DNA of 64,000 nucleotides, from the NCBI RefSeq assembly GCF_000003815.2, contig NC_049992.1, positions 1-64,000 of the forward strand, read 5' to 3'. The position numbers and the translations under genes are program-made. Position 1 is the first letter of the stretch, and each line of letters opens with the position of its first letter. The stretch comes from Branchiostoma floridae (lineage: Eukaryota; Chordata; Leptocardii; Amphioxiformes; Branchiostomatidae). Positions 56,948 through 64,000 of the stretch are shown piece after piece. The notes under the pieces were generated by a model that was not told the origin of the DNA, did not search any database, and saw only the letters and a list, made by a program, of their open reading frames with translations.

Positions 56948-59407
56948 ACACACACAACCTCGCACACACACACACACACACACACAAACTCACACACACA
57001 CAGAGACACACGCACGCACATATATATATATATATAGATATATAGATAGATAGATATGTAAATGTGAAAATGTATGTGTATATGAAAATATTGTGAAGGT
57101 TTGAAACGTTATTTCTGAAAAGAAAGATGCCACATAACCATTGTCCATTGTAGGGGAAGGCAAGTGCACCAAACTGGACGCAGATCATGAAATTCAGGCG
57201 TTTGCGAAGGCCCTTGTCGAGAGTGGAATCCAGGTAAGTGGTGGAATACCTCGGATTATTTAAAACACGCTGTATAGTTTGGTTATACTTTGATCTTACT
57301 AGGTCGAGTAAGACGTTCGGAGAAACAAGATGGCGTCTGCATGACGCAGAAGTCCACCATGGAAGCGCTCATTGTGCGAACGAAAACAATACAGTTTTCA
57401 CCTTTGATTTCATTTGATGTTGATATATGTCTGGGGTTATCTACCCATGCCACATTATAACATTTGATTCGTTTTGATCTTGGAATGTATAATTTAGTTT
57501 TTTTTTGCTTTTGTTGCGAAGACTTTATGGGAGTCTGTCTTTTGTCTGTATTTTGTTTGGTTTTGTATTTGTGTATTATTCATTTAATGAAATATTCCAA
57601 AGAAATAGAGAAACCGTGCCCTTACTTGCACCCAGGGTGTTACAGGAAACGGCAAGTTGTCCATGTCCGTCGATGAAGTACTCCATCATCCTCACGTCTT
57701 GTGTAGTTTGGTGTCTTTTATATCAGTCCTGCCGTACCCCGATTTGGAAATGGTACGGAGGCCTTACCAAAGCATAACCGGAGTTTTACTCCCACCCAGG
57801 GAGTTCCCGGAAACGGCAAGTTGTCCACCGTGGATGAGCTTGTGCAGATCCTGACGTGCATCATCTTCACGGCCAGCGTGCAGCACGCAGCCGTCAACTT
57901 CATGCAGTGGGACCAGTACGGCTTCGTGCCCAACATGCCGCTCGTGCTGGAGGGGGAACCGCCAAAAAATAAGGTTTTAAAGTAGCAAACTGTCTTTAAT
58001 CTATCTTGTCTTATATTTTCTTTTATTGCCGCTTGTACTAGAGGGAGAACCGCTCAAAAGTTCAATTGATCTGTCTTATATTGACATTATTGTCTTCAAA
58101 GAACTGTGAAAGAGATATGTACCGTTTAAAACTAAGGTAAAGCGAACTGTCTTCAGTTAACCCTTTCAACAAACCCATGTCATGCCCCAAAAAGGCAATG
58201 GGGGTGGGGGCTTTAACTTACCTTTGAATATCTGATGGGCTTTTGCTTTTCATCAGTCACTATCAGTCAGATCCTATATCCCAAAGCCTGACAACAAAAT
58301 GTATCCAGTTGCTTCTGTATAGTGAATTATTATATTACAATCCTATATTTTCACCATTACCAATTAGCAAGAAGCTAGAAGAAGCAACTTCTATACAAGA
58401 GTAGATCTATAACACTTTTACATGTATGTTTTGTCTTTGTTGTGACATGTTTGTAGCTCTGTTGGGCAAAATGTACAATAAAGGTCTTCAATCATTCATT
58501 AGAGCTCTTTTGACATGTAGGAGGCCCTGACGGAACAGGATGTCCTGGACGCGCTCCCCTCTAAGTACCAAACTCTGCGGATAAACCTGCTGACGGAAGT
58601 GCTCAGCGAGCGCTCCACGCAGCCTCTGGGGGACTTCGAGGTGAAATATCTGCAGGGGGACAAGGCGGAAAAAGTCCTCAATTCGTAAGTTCGTAAGTTA
58701 AATCATTGTCCTTGGTGATATCATTGTCCTTGNNNNNNNNNNNNNNNNNNNNNNNNNNNNNNNNNNNNNNNNNNNNNNNNNNNNNNNNNNNNNNNNNNNN
58801 NNNNNNNNNNNNNNNNNNNNNNNNNNNNNNNNNNNNNNNNNNNNNNNNNNNNNNNNNNNNNNNNNNNNNNNNNNNNNNNNNNNNNNNNNNNNNNNNNNNN
58901 NNNNNNNNNNNNNNNNNNNNNNNNNNNNNNNNNNNNNNNNNNNNCTAATTTCGCGGTAGCGGAAATAAGGACTTTTCCCGGTGGTTTTAAGTTCGCGGTA
59001 GCACCATGCACGGTAGTCTCTTACTGCCATGGAAAAATTTTCGCGGTGGTTTTAAGTTCGCGGTGAACCGGCCACCGCGAAAACCGCGAACATTAAACCA
59101 CCGCGAAAGTTTCTGTATTTACGGTATCTTGGGAAGTGCTGATCTTGTGTGATGGGCACCGCTGATTTTGTTTGGAATGCTGCGCCATGCTACTAAACCA
59201 AGTAACATTTGCAATGTTTTACGTGTTTGAAAATGACATGATTTGGATGCTGACATTAATTTCTGACGTCTTTGTTCCAACCTGAATAGATTCCAGGAAG
59301 ACCTGGCAAAGATCGCGAAGGACATCGAGCATGAAAACTCCACTCAGCGGTTCAAGCCGTACGACTACCTGGATCCCCGCCAGATCCCCAACGCCATCAG
59401 CATCTAG
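42592..59407 (+). CDS. PLAT-domain lipoxygenase B (18 exons, 692 aa)
   Basis: Exons: 1 42592-42666, 2 45353-45513, 3 46046-46215, 4 47164-47300, 5 48363-48407, 6 49239-49376, 7 50636-50733, 8 51794-51935, 9 52539-52637, 10 52932-53028, 11 53618-53735, 12 54415-54501, 13 55041-55101, 14 56482-56596, 15 57154-57233, 16 57800-57973, 17 58521-58684, 18 59290-59407. Exon 1 reads [20 protein letters not shown] then GTADT, with a clean GTAAGT donor in phase 0. An acceptor-like TTCCACTTGCAG at 42573-42584 suggests a 5' UTR intron. 692 aa is usual for animal lipoxygenases. Iron ligands are His386, His391, His570, Asn574 and Ile692; Ala429 (INNLA) predicts S stereochemistry. Compared with A, exon 6 is one codon and exon 12 two codons shorter (TLIDHSLDQ for [11 protein letters not shown]). 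Exon 16 has an unusual history, described separately. The product should be a fatty-acid dioxygenase; substrate and position are not predicted. Confidence 0.95.
42878..42927. repeat. Perfect 18-bp inverted repeat
   Basis: GAGCAACCTCCATGGAGG at 42878-42895 and its exact reverse complement at 42910-42927 are separated by 14 bp. It could form a hairpin in the RNA of intron 1 of lipoxygenase B. Confidence 0.9.
43250..43395. repeat. 46-47-bp tandem repeat, 3 copies
   Basis: The unit contains CATTGCCACCACCTTTATTT, ACCCTTATGACTCATGTGC and TTGTGAGT. It lies in intron 1 of lipoxygenase B. Confidence 0.9.
43566..43640 (-). mobile_element. tRNA-like sequence, probably a SINE head or tRNA pseudogene
   Basis: On the minus strand it has a good A box (TGGCGACAGTGATAGCGG), an anticodon-loop-like CTTATAA and a perfect T arm (CCGGGTTCGATCCCGG). 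The acceptor stem does not pair, so I do not call a functional tRNA. Confidence 0.5.
44146..44347. mobile_element. DNA element with CTCCAAGC-type ends and a duplicated core
   Basis: TACTCTCCAAGCAGAGGTTAG (44216) and CTAACCTCAGCTTGGAGAGTA (44327-44347) are inverted. The core TTTTTAGTCGTTTTTATCGG, plus CTATTTTGTCATTTTATCTTG, occurs once inside and once just outside (44146-44211). The same CTCCAAGCAGA end appears at 15481, 41457, 55255 and 61978. Confidence 0.7.
44405..44695. repeat. About 145-bp tandem duplication
   Basis: CAATATCACCATGATAACA...AACAGAAAGAT...GCTTCCGTTGTC...GGTATCAAATAAGTTACTC...GAAAGCCCCAC occurs twice in a row. A diverged third copy is at 42118-42260. Confidence 0.8.
45062..45117. 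repeat. (CT)n microsatellite
   Basis: CTCTCTCT run ending in TCTCCAGAATG, intron 1 of lipoxygenase B. Confidence 0.9.
45205..45325 (+). mobile_element. 3' part of a SINE (family 2)
   Basis: GATGTGCTCTGCCTCCCAAC, CACCCTGCCCTAGACACAGTG and AACAAGGTCATGGGAC match the 29040 and 60985 copies. It ends about 25 bp before the exon 2 acceptor of lipoxygenase B. Confidence 0.65.
45353..46215 (+). other. PLAT/LH2 domain exons 2 and 3 of lipoxygenase B
   Basis: [20 protein letters not shown] and [13 protein letters not shown] in exon 2; [18 protein letters not shown] and [12 protein letters not shown] in exon 3. These are residues 26 to about 136 of the protein. Confidence 0.9.
45690..45955. mobile_element. 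Inverted-repeat DNA element in intron 2 of lipoxygenase B
   Basis: The left arm CTTCTCAAGTTGAAATGACC, CGAAGCCTATATA, ATCACGTGA is mirrored by TCACGTGACATAGGCTTCGG and GTCATTTCAGCTTGAAAGG. Part of its core (GACGGGGGCCGATAC...CACCTTTGAC) also occurs at 26200-26240 in lipoxygenase A. Confidence 0.75.
46905..46990 (+). mobile_element. tRNA-like SINE head
   Basis: GTGGCGTAACTGGTAGAGCG and GGGTCCGAGTTCGATACTCGCC match the head of the SINE at 38085-38150. No functional acceptor stem. Confidence 0.6.
47540..48235. mobile_element. Foldback DNA element with nested hairpins, intron 4 of lipoxygenase B
   Basis: AATACAACACGGTGTATTCC...TCACCC and GGGTGATGCGGAATACACCGTG...TTGTATT form a long hairpin at 47550-47650. 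A second, related hairpin is at 48145-48235. Between them GTCCGGAACACCCGTTTCGAA and CGAATACCGGATTCGGACG recur in inverted order. Confidence 0.7.
48785..49170. mobile_element. DNA element related to 12650-13520
   Basis: Shared blocks: ATTCGATCATG, ACACCTCCGTCAAAAACAGCG, GCATAGCATTTTTCTTTGGCC. The right part GGAGGTGTTCGAAATAGAAC inverts GTTCTATTTCCAACACCTCC of the left. Intron 5 of lipoxygenase B. Confidence 0.7.
50150..50540. mobile_element. DNA element related to 22540-23010
   Basis: Ends at CGGTACCCACCCCTAG. The interior has CAGGTCCAGGTTCAGGTCCG and CGGACCTGAACCTG, a near-palindrome, and GAAATGGACCATTGTTTTGAG in common with the other copy. Intron 6 of lipoxygenase B. Confidence 0.7.
50964..51423. 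mobile_element. Inverted-repeat DNA element in intron 7 of lipoxygenase B
   Basis: CCCCCTTCACACGAGAGCAAG...GAATACCGTCGGAAT is mirrored by ATTCTGACGGCATTTTGGC...CCTTCTCGTGTGAAGGGG. Second-level inverted blocks (CTGGAATGCAGTGAGAATTTC and its mirror) follow inward. Confidence 0.8.
51570..51760 (-). mobile_element. SINE (family 2) in intron 7 of lipoxygenase B
   Basis: GAGGAAAGTCGTGTTAAGTG, CACAAGATCGGTAG and GGATTCGAACCCAGGACCAC. The last, on the minus strand, is a clean B box (GGTTCGAATCC). Confidence 0.75.
52932..53735 (+). other. Exons 10 and 11 of lipoxygenase B: first two iron ligands
   Basis: [13 protein letters not shown] joins [17 protein letters not shown] across intron 10. His386 and His391 are the ligands. 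Exon 11 ends HFIYMFHIN, where A has FAIN. Confidence 0.9.
54715..55015. mobile_element. DNA element in intron 12 of lipoxygenase B, orthologous to 26950-27155
   Basis: Ends AAGCCCTGTGACACATTCAGG and GGCTATGTGTGACATGGG. The same interior blocks and the same position relative to exon 13 as in A. Confidence 0.75.
55252..55425. mobile_element. Inverted-repeat element with AGTCTCCAAG ends, intron 13 of lipoxygenase B
   Basis: TAGTCTCCAAGTAGACCCTA...GGTGCCTAAGAGATA is mirrored by TATCTCTTAGGCACCGGAGG...TGCTTGGAGACTA. About 55-bp arms, about 170 bp in all. Confidence 0.85.
55440..55640 (-). mobile_element. SINE (family 2), orthologous to 27420-27600 and invaded by element M2
   Basis: GTGAGGAAAGTCGTGTAAAT, AAACAAGATCGGTAGCGTAAA and TTGAACCTATGACCTCTGG match the copy in gene A. 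At CAGTTATGG the sequence breaks for the M2 element and resumes at about 55966 with TAGGCACACGTCC (A: TTGGCACACGTCC). Confidence 0.8.
55634..55962. mobile_element. DNA element M2, copy 2
   Basis: CTAAGGGCACAACCCGCCGTA ... TACGGCGGGTTGTGCCCTTAG. Inserted in an older SINE; gene A preserves the uninterrupted SINE, so this insertion is younger than the A/B duplication. Confidence 0.88.
56818..57055. repeat. (CA)n and (TA)n/(GATA)n microsatellite
   Basis: Long CACACA runs with CTCGCACACA interruptions, then TATATATATA and ATAGATAG. Intron 14 of lipoxygenase B; gene A has no such array there. Confidence 0.95.
57636..57770 (+). pseudogene. Decayed 5' part of an older exon 16 of lipoxygenase B
   Basis: After an acceptor-like GCACCCAG the sequence reads [15 protein letters not shown], against [14 protein letters not shown] in the intact exon, then loses register. 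The QHAAVN iron-ligand motif is gone. It lies about 160 bp before the intact exon 16. Confidence 0.8.
57800..57973 (+). other. Exon 16 of lipoxygenase B, identical to that of A
   Basis: All 174 bases equal 28717-28890, and the identity runs about 20 bases into the following intron with one change. It supplies His570 and Asn574. Flanked by decayed exon pieces at 57636-57770 and 58026-58060. Confidence 0.93.
58026..58060 (+). pseudogene. Decayed 3' end of an older exon 16 of lipoxygenase B
   Basis: TTGCCGCTTGTACTAGAGGG followed by AGAACCGCTCAAAAG reads [12 protein letters not shown], against [12 protein letters not shown] at the end of the intact exon. It lies about 50 bp downstream of the intact exon's donor and is not preceded by an acceptor. 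Confidence 0.75.
58330..58505 (+). mobile_element. LINE-like tail, orthologous to 29285-29457
   Basis: Same blocks and position as in gene A (TTTTACATGTATGTTTTGTC, GGGCAAAATGTACAATAAAGG, ATCATTCATT). Confidence 0.65.
58733..58944. other. Assembly gap (212 N)
   Basis: Run of N in intron 17 of lipoxygenase B. Its right edge lies in a small DNA element. Confidence 0.99.
58945..59130. mobile_element. Small DNA element related to 15512-15704
   Basis: TTCGCGGTAGCGG, GTGGTTTTAAGTTCGCGGT (twice), TAGTCTCTTACTGCCATGG and GTATTTACGGTA, in opposite orientation to the intron 6 copy. Left end lost in the N gap. Confidence 0.8.
59290..59407 (+). other. Last exon of lipoxygenase B, C-terminal Ile692
   Basis: Encodes the same amino acids as exon 18 of A, ending IPNAISI then TAG. 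Confidence 0.93.
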
Positions 59408-59581
59408 TCGTGCTCTTCGCATCGGCAGTTTTCGATTTGAAAACTAAAGCCTTTTACAAACGTTACTTCATGTTTAAACGTCTGCAATACATATACAGCA
59501 CCCATTGCCGTTATCAATTAGAATAGCTAACAATTCAGTTGCCATTGAAACATTCACTTGCCATTGGAACACCGCCTGTAC

Positions 59582-59875
59582 CTAAGAGCACAACCCGCCG
59601 TACGTGCAAGCACGTGCTGTCTACGTGCCAAAACGTGGGCAATCTTTTGGGATCCGTAAGTGGTACGTACCGCCACCGTACGATCTCGTAGGGAATCCGA
59701 CTGATTTTGGAGCACGCAGACACGCCGTAGAACTTTACGTGCAGGCAAAACTTTGTGTGCCATGCGTCTCCCTGCTCTTGCCAGACGTTCTCCACATTTT
59801 CAGAAATACGCGGAGGACGTGGCCTCCCCAAAAAACGTAAGGACAATTTGCACGTACGGCGGGTTGTGCCCTTAG
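59582..59875. mobile_element. DNA element M2, copy 3, in the probable 3' UTR of lipoxygenase B
   Basis: CTAAGAGCACAACCCGCCGTA ... TACGGCGGGTTGTGCCCTTAG, opposite orientation to copies 1 and 2. It lies between the stop codon and the AATAAA at 60238; gene A lacks it. Confidence 0.85.
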
Positions 59876-60237
59876 CTTTTGCGAGCTGAACTAGGTGTTA
59901 AAACCTTCACCGCTGCTGGTCAATTGAGTCCAATCTTACCCAACCTACTCCTAGAGATGAGTTGGATCAAATTTGAAATTTGGACTAGATCAATTCGATT
60001 TAATCTCGTAATTGGCTGTTCACATTGAGGGAAATCAATTGGACTCTATTCGAATTGGTCATTTAATAATCGAACTGATACGCATAGATTTTGCCGAGTC
60101 TGAACCGAACCGAAGCGTTCTGTTGACGTCAATATTCACTAAGGTTTAAGCACTCATTTTATGAAATTAAAAAACTAAAAACGTTAATATTATCTTATTC
60201 ACTAACAATTTTGCTTGCAGGTCTGCAGTGTATATTC

Positions 60238-60243
60238 AATAAA
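60238..60243 (+). terminator. Possible polyadenylation signal of lipoxygenase B
   Basis: AATAAA follows TTGCTTGCAGGTCTGCAGTG, a block shared with the 3' flank of lipoxygenase A (30995-31015). Confidence 0.45.
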
Positions 60244-60394
60244 TTGAGAGAGGGCGGTACAAGAGGCTATCCGTGTGTGAAAGAACATGCAAACAATGTA
60301 TGTCAAACGTGGCGGAAGACGAAACACGTTTTATGTCAAACTGCTCTCTCTATAATCACGTAAGAAAAGCACCTGTTTAAAGAGGCCATCAAAT

Positions 60395-60650
60395 TCCACC
60401 CAAACTTCCTCACATTCACGGACAAAAAGACAACATCACAAAACCCACACATAATAGAAAAGGTGGGATCTTTCGTCTTCCACTGTCTTCGAAAAAGGAG
60501 TCGAACCCAATAACCCAGGATCTAGGGTTAGCTTTTACTAGCTTTAGACTAGAGTAGACACTTGTGATATTGTTTTTACACTGTTTGAATCTTTTATGTT
60601 ACCTTCAATTAGCCCACGGGCAAGAATTTGCAATAAACTTTATTATTAAA
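60395..60650 (+). mobile_element. LINE-like 3' remnant (copy of 25235-25515)
   Basis: TCACATTCACGGACAAAAAG, TTTCGTCTTCCACTG and the tail AATTAGCCCACGGGCAAGAA then TTTGCAATAAAC. Confidence 0.65.
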
Positions 60651-60984
60651 AGGGGAAATACTCTAAGAACTAACCACGATTAAACAGACTACTCCAATCT
60701 ACTTGTCATGAAGATGATTATCCGAAACGTACAAAAGAAAAAAAAAATTAAAAATCAGATGTCACAAACGTAGAGTTAAGTTTTGCTTGTAATCATGTGA
60801 CAGATGCCAACATTTCACAGGAAGTTGCTTCACTGTTTCGCAATGTTATGAAATGATGGTTTTATTAAAACCAAAGAAAAATACATCCACGGCTTCTTTT
60901 CTTGTGTGTGTTTCTGAAGGAACTCGTTGCTAGAAAGATGGGAGTAAAAGAATAATATGGGGAAAGTTATCATTTATTCTATCG

Positions 60985-61160
60985 TTAGATGTAGTCCCAT
61001 GGCCTTTTTAGGCAGTATGGACCAAGGGGACCAGTACCAAACGGTTGGGAGTGTGTCTGTGGTACTGTGGTAAAGGTCACCACTATGTCTAGGGTAGGGT
61101 GTTGGAAGGCGGAGCCCATTCCTCTCCCATGCCTACCCCCAAACTGGTCTTGATCTTGGA
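60985..61160 (-). mobile_element. 3' part of a SINE (family 2)
   Basis: TCCCATGGCCTTTTTAGGC, ATGTCTAGGGTAGGGTGTTGG and AAGGCGGAGCCCATTCCTC, reverse orientation. Confidence 0.65.
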
Positions 61161-61837
61161 GCCAGTGAATCCTGATATCTTTGAATGTTCTTCATAAAAG
61201 GTAAAGGTGGTCCCATGGCTTTCTTATTTATTATGATGTGACTTGTCCTTATGCCTCCATATTACTGCATGTCTACAAAGGTTAAGTGATGTTTTTATTG
61301 ACATACCGTCTTACATGTGGACGCCATCTTGCGGTCACAAACATTATTACCTGCTACACGATAGCAACACATTTCCATTAGATCTCCTTCTGATTCAACT
61401 CCAACACTGTATTCATCATACTTAGTTACGCTTATGATATTGATTATGAAATAGCAGTTGTTTAAAAGTGTAAGATCGTCTTTATTTCTTCTAAATGAGA
61501 TAGCATTCAATGCGTAACACCAAAGCTTGGCTTTTAGCGTTCAGATCTAACTGTGCTTAAACAAACATTCATGCATGCCATGCATATTTGTCAAGTCAAG
61601 CATATTTGTGCACAGGCAATGACACGCCAATGACCATGGTCATGGGACAAAATAGTAAACATTTGCGACCTGCATACCGCTACCGTAGCATATCTCCCGC
61701 TCGGTTCTGCTTTTGTATCTTGTAATGTTTACATAAACAAACACAGTACGGGTTATGCTGGGGTGACGGTAAAGAAGGGAAGGGTCAAATACCTTGTTTA
61801 TCAAGACTCTCTTAATATATATGCAAATGATGGAGCC

Positions 61838-62415
61838 TCTATCCTGCCATTGGGTGTCGGGTTTTACTACGCGATAGCAACAATTAGATCTACTTCTCAT
61901 TCAATTCTAACAGTTTCTTGGTTGCATAAATGATATTGATAATGAATTAGAAGCTATCTAAACGGGTAATATCGTCTCCAAGCAGAGGTGAGGCTCCGAC
62001 TGTTTTTTANNNNNNNNNNNNNNNNNNNNNNNNNNNNNNNNNNNNNNNNNNNNNNNNNNNNNNNNNNNNNNNNNNNNNNNNNNNNNNNNNNNNNNNNNNN
62101 NNNNNNNNNNNNNNNNNNNNNNNNNNNNNNNNNNNNNNNNNNNNNNNNNNNNNNNNNNNNNNNNNNNNNNNNNNNNNNNNNNNNNNNNNNNNNNNNNNNN
62201 NNNNNNNNNNNNNNNNNNNNNNNNNNNNNNNNNNNNNNNNNNNNNNNNNNNNNNNNNNNNNNNNNNNNNNNNNNNNNNNNNNNNNNNNNNNNNNNNNNNN
62301 CTAATTCATTATCAATATCATTTATGCAACCAAGAAACTGTTAGAGTTGAATGAGAAGTAGATCTAATTGTTGCTATCGCGTAGTAAAACCCGACACCCC
62401 CATGGCAGGATAGAG
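61838..62415. mobile_element. Inverted repeat of about 110 bp around an N gap
   Basis: GGGTTTTACTACGCGATAGC ... GATATTGATAATGAATTAG (61858-61948) is the reverse complement of CTAATTCATTATCAATATC ... GCTATCGCGTAGTAAAACCC (62301-62393), almost without change; blocks outside it (CTATCCTGCCA) also match. The left side continues into TCTCCAAGCAGAGGTGAGGC before the gap. Confidence 0.75.
62010..62300. other. Assembly gap (291 N)
   Basis: Run of N between the arms of an inverted repeat. Confidence 0.99.
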
Positions 62416-62709
62416 ATGGAGATGGCAGGATACATGGAGAGTAGGAGTCCAGTTGTGTTTGCGTTCACGGCCTAGTTTTGACGATTTCCAATAGAAGAAA
62501 TAGCCATTGAATCCCAAATCCGTTCTCAAGAACATGTCAGTCGTCTGGTACTTGTATTCTCGATTCTAATACACACCATAACACGGCGTCGCCGTGATAA
62601 ACTGCCTTTTTTAAACAGGTATCATGAGTCCGGCGTTGTTTGTATTATCATGCAAAAACTGTTGGAGAACAATAAATTTTGGTAATATTTTGCCCCATCT
62701 GTCTGATCA

Positions 62710-62965
62710 ATTTATCACCAAACAGACAGGCGATCGGGATTATTTTGTACACGCTTTCTAGTGGGAGGCAAGCAGCAAGAGAGAGCTTACAAGGTAGCCC
62801 CGACCAATCCATCTGTTTGGGGAATCAAAAGTCAATACTATAAGCATCGAATTTCAACCAGGTGGGTCCTCATATGTCATTTTACGAAAAGTAAAAAAAC
62901 TTGAACCCTAGAAACCCTTTTTTGTAGGTCATTACCGTCCTACAGCTTTCACCGTGCCCCTTTAG
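62710..62965. repeat. Dispersed repeat, copy 2 (copy 1 at 41455-41710)
   Basis: GCGATCGGGATTATTTTGTAC, CTAGTGGGAGGCAAGCAGC, CTTGAACCCTAGAAACCC and CAGCTTTCACCGTG in the same order. Confidence 0.75.
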
Positions 62966-63258
62966 CAGTTGTTTATAAAGGTATGATCGTCTGTATTTCT
63001 TCTAAATGAAGATATACTATACAATGCATAAGGCCAAATACGCAAGCGCATGCCTCTTAGCCATGCAAGCGTTCAGATCCAACAGATAGGCCTGTAGGTG
63101 ACATCTCCTGTATTGATAATGATCTCATAAACAATATGGGTGCATCAACCGTAACTGCCACGGACCATAGCCTGTATAAACTGCCGTGCAGTTCACTTTA
63201 CAAAGTTAAGTACAAAATGCTTCTTGTGCTGTAATACTGTATATATAACGTAATTGTG

Positions 63259-63834
63259 TTAAAGCACACAGACAGACCCGAGGATTTTTTCTACCGCTGG
63301 ACACCTGTTTGGATGTATACATTTATAGGTGAAACTCTTTGAATTGATTAAGAATTTCAGCTGTGTTTGCAAACATGAACTCTTTGTCCCCTGTAAGGTT
63401 TGTTGTCGCGTGTTTTTGCTGTTGCTTCTTTCTAGATTTAGAAACATCTTAGTTGATTTTTCACCCTCTTCATAATGTTTTTTTCCTTGATCTTCTCCTT
63501 GCTCCGGTTGCCTTGTATTCATTAAACTTGTCAATCTGCTCTTTTGTATGGTTGTTTATCTAAATAATCAAGTATTGGTCTTAATTTTTTATTATACTTG
63601 CAAACGTGTTTTTTTTTCAAGTAGGCGTAGGTATCTTGATCGAGCTTGTACCTTTTGTATACTGTATTGTGTGGTATTTTCCTTGATACATGTACATGTC
63701 TTTGTTTACACAGATTCCATTTTGTCCTGTTGTCGACATCTTGATTCTTGTATCTGTTTTTCGTACCATCGAATTTTAAGTTAAATCCTCTGTCTGAGGA
63801 GTAAGGTCTTTCAACACGCATAGCATCTGGTCTC
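63259..63834 (-). pseudogene. Non-LTR retrotransposon ORF2 fragment (region before reverse transcriptase)
   Basis: The minus strand reads EQIDKFNEYKATGARRRSR and then, after a frame change, HYEEGEKSTKMFLNLERSN. The pattern 'G.R.RSR...EEGEKSTK.FLNLE' is typical of L1-type and related LINE ORF2 proteins just before the reverse transcriptase. At least one frameshift, no polymerase core in view; a relic. Confidence 0.7.
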
Positions 63835-63944
63835 TCAGAGATGGCCGTTGGTCACACAATGAGCGCTCAATGGTCTCGGCAGGGTTGCCGCCGATGTTTC
63901 AGCGAGCACTAACAAGAATGTGGGACAAGTACACACGAAGGCAC

Positions 63945-63949
63945 CTACA

Positions 63950-63994
<45 letters not shown>

Positions 63995-64000
63995 GCACGC
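63945..64000. repeat. (AC)n microsatellite at the window end
   Basis: ACACAC run ending in GCACGCACGC and cut by the window edge. Confidence 0.95.

Noticed and set aside
56714-57188. His/Thr- and Cys/Val-rich frames
   Set aside because: Artefact of the CA microsatellite in intron 14 of lipoxygenase B.

Overview
The window is eukaryotic, intron-rich, repeat-dense draft sequence with four runs of N. Nothing in it looks prokaryotic. The gene content and repeat types (a duplicated PLAT-lipoxygenase, tRNA-derived SINEs with an internal 'gaggaaagtcgtgttaa' segment, many small inverted-repeat DNA elements, CR1/L2-like tails) fit an invertebrate deuterostome. I think a lancelet (Branchiostoma) is most likely; this is inference and was not checked against a database.

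Three protein-coding genes can be supported, all on the + strand. (1) 1086-2416 is a two-exon gene for a Gly-rich protein with two hydrophobic segments and a C-terminal PPSY motif. (2) Lipoxygenase A spans 4889-30883 in 17 recognisable coding exons; its first coding exon was not found. (3) Lipoxygenase B spans 42592-59407 in 18 exons and encodes 692 aa. A and B are tandem paralogs with the same exon phases. Both keep all the iron ligands (two His flanking intron 10, His and Asn in exon 16, C-terminal Ile) and the Ala expected in S-specific lipoxygenases, so both look catalytically intact. They should oxygenate polyunsaturated fatty acids at membranes, guided by the N-terminal PLAT domain.

Layout: 1-2.4 kb, gene 1 behind a tandem repeat and a small DNA element; 2.4-4.9 kb, a CCTG microsatellite, a SINE and an inverted-repeat element; 4.9-30.9 kb, lipoxygenase A, including a 14-kb intron 6 that holds about 150-bp near-identical inverted repeats some 13.3 kb apart; 31-42.5 kb, an intergenic repeat field (TTAA-flanked piggyBac-like element, 22-bp minisatellite of about 58 copies, SINEs, nested elements); 42.6-59.4 kb, lipoxygenase B; 59.4-64 kb, a 3' flank with a DNA element in the probable 3' UTR, an inverted repeat around an N gap and a LINE ORF2 fragment.

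The most notable observation is at exon 16 of lipoxygenase B, which carries the third iron His and the Asn. The 174-bp exon is identical base for base to that of gene A, while neighbouring exons differ at a few to many sites. Decayed pieces of an older exon 16 lie on both sides of it (start at 57636, end at about 58026-58060). This suggests the catalytic exon was replaced or inserted from gene A by conversion or ectopic duplication. Comparing A with B also gives empty-site evidence for several insertions. No clearly new defence or regulatory system was seen.
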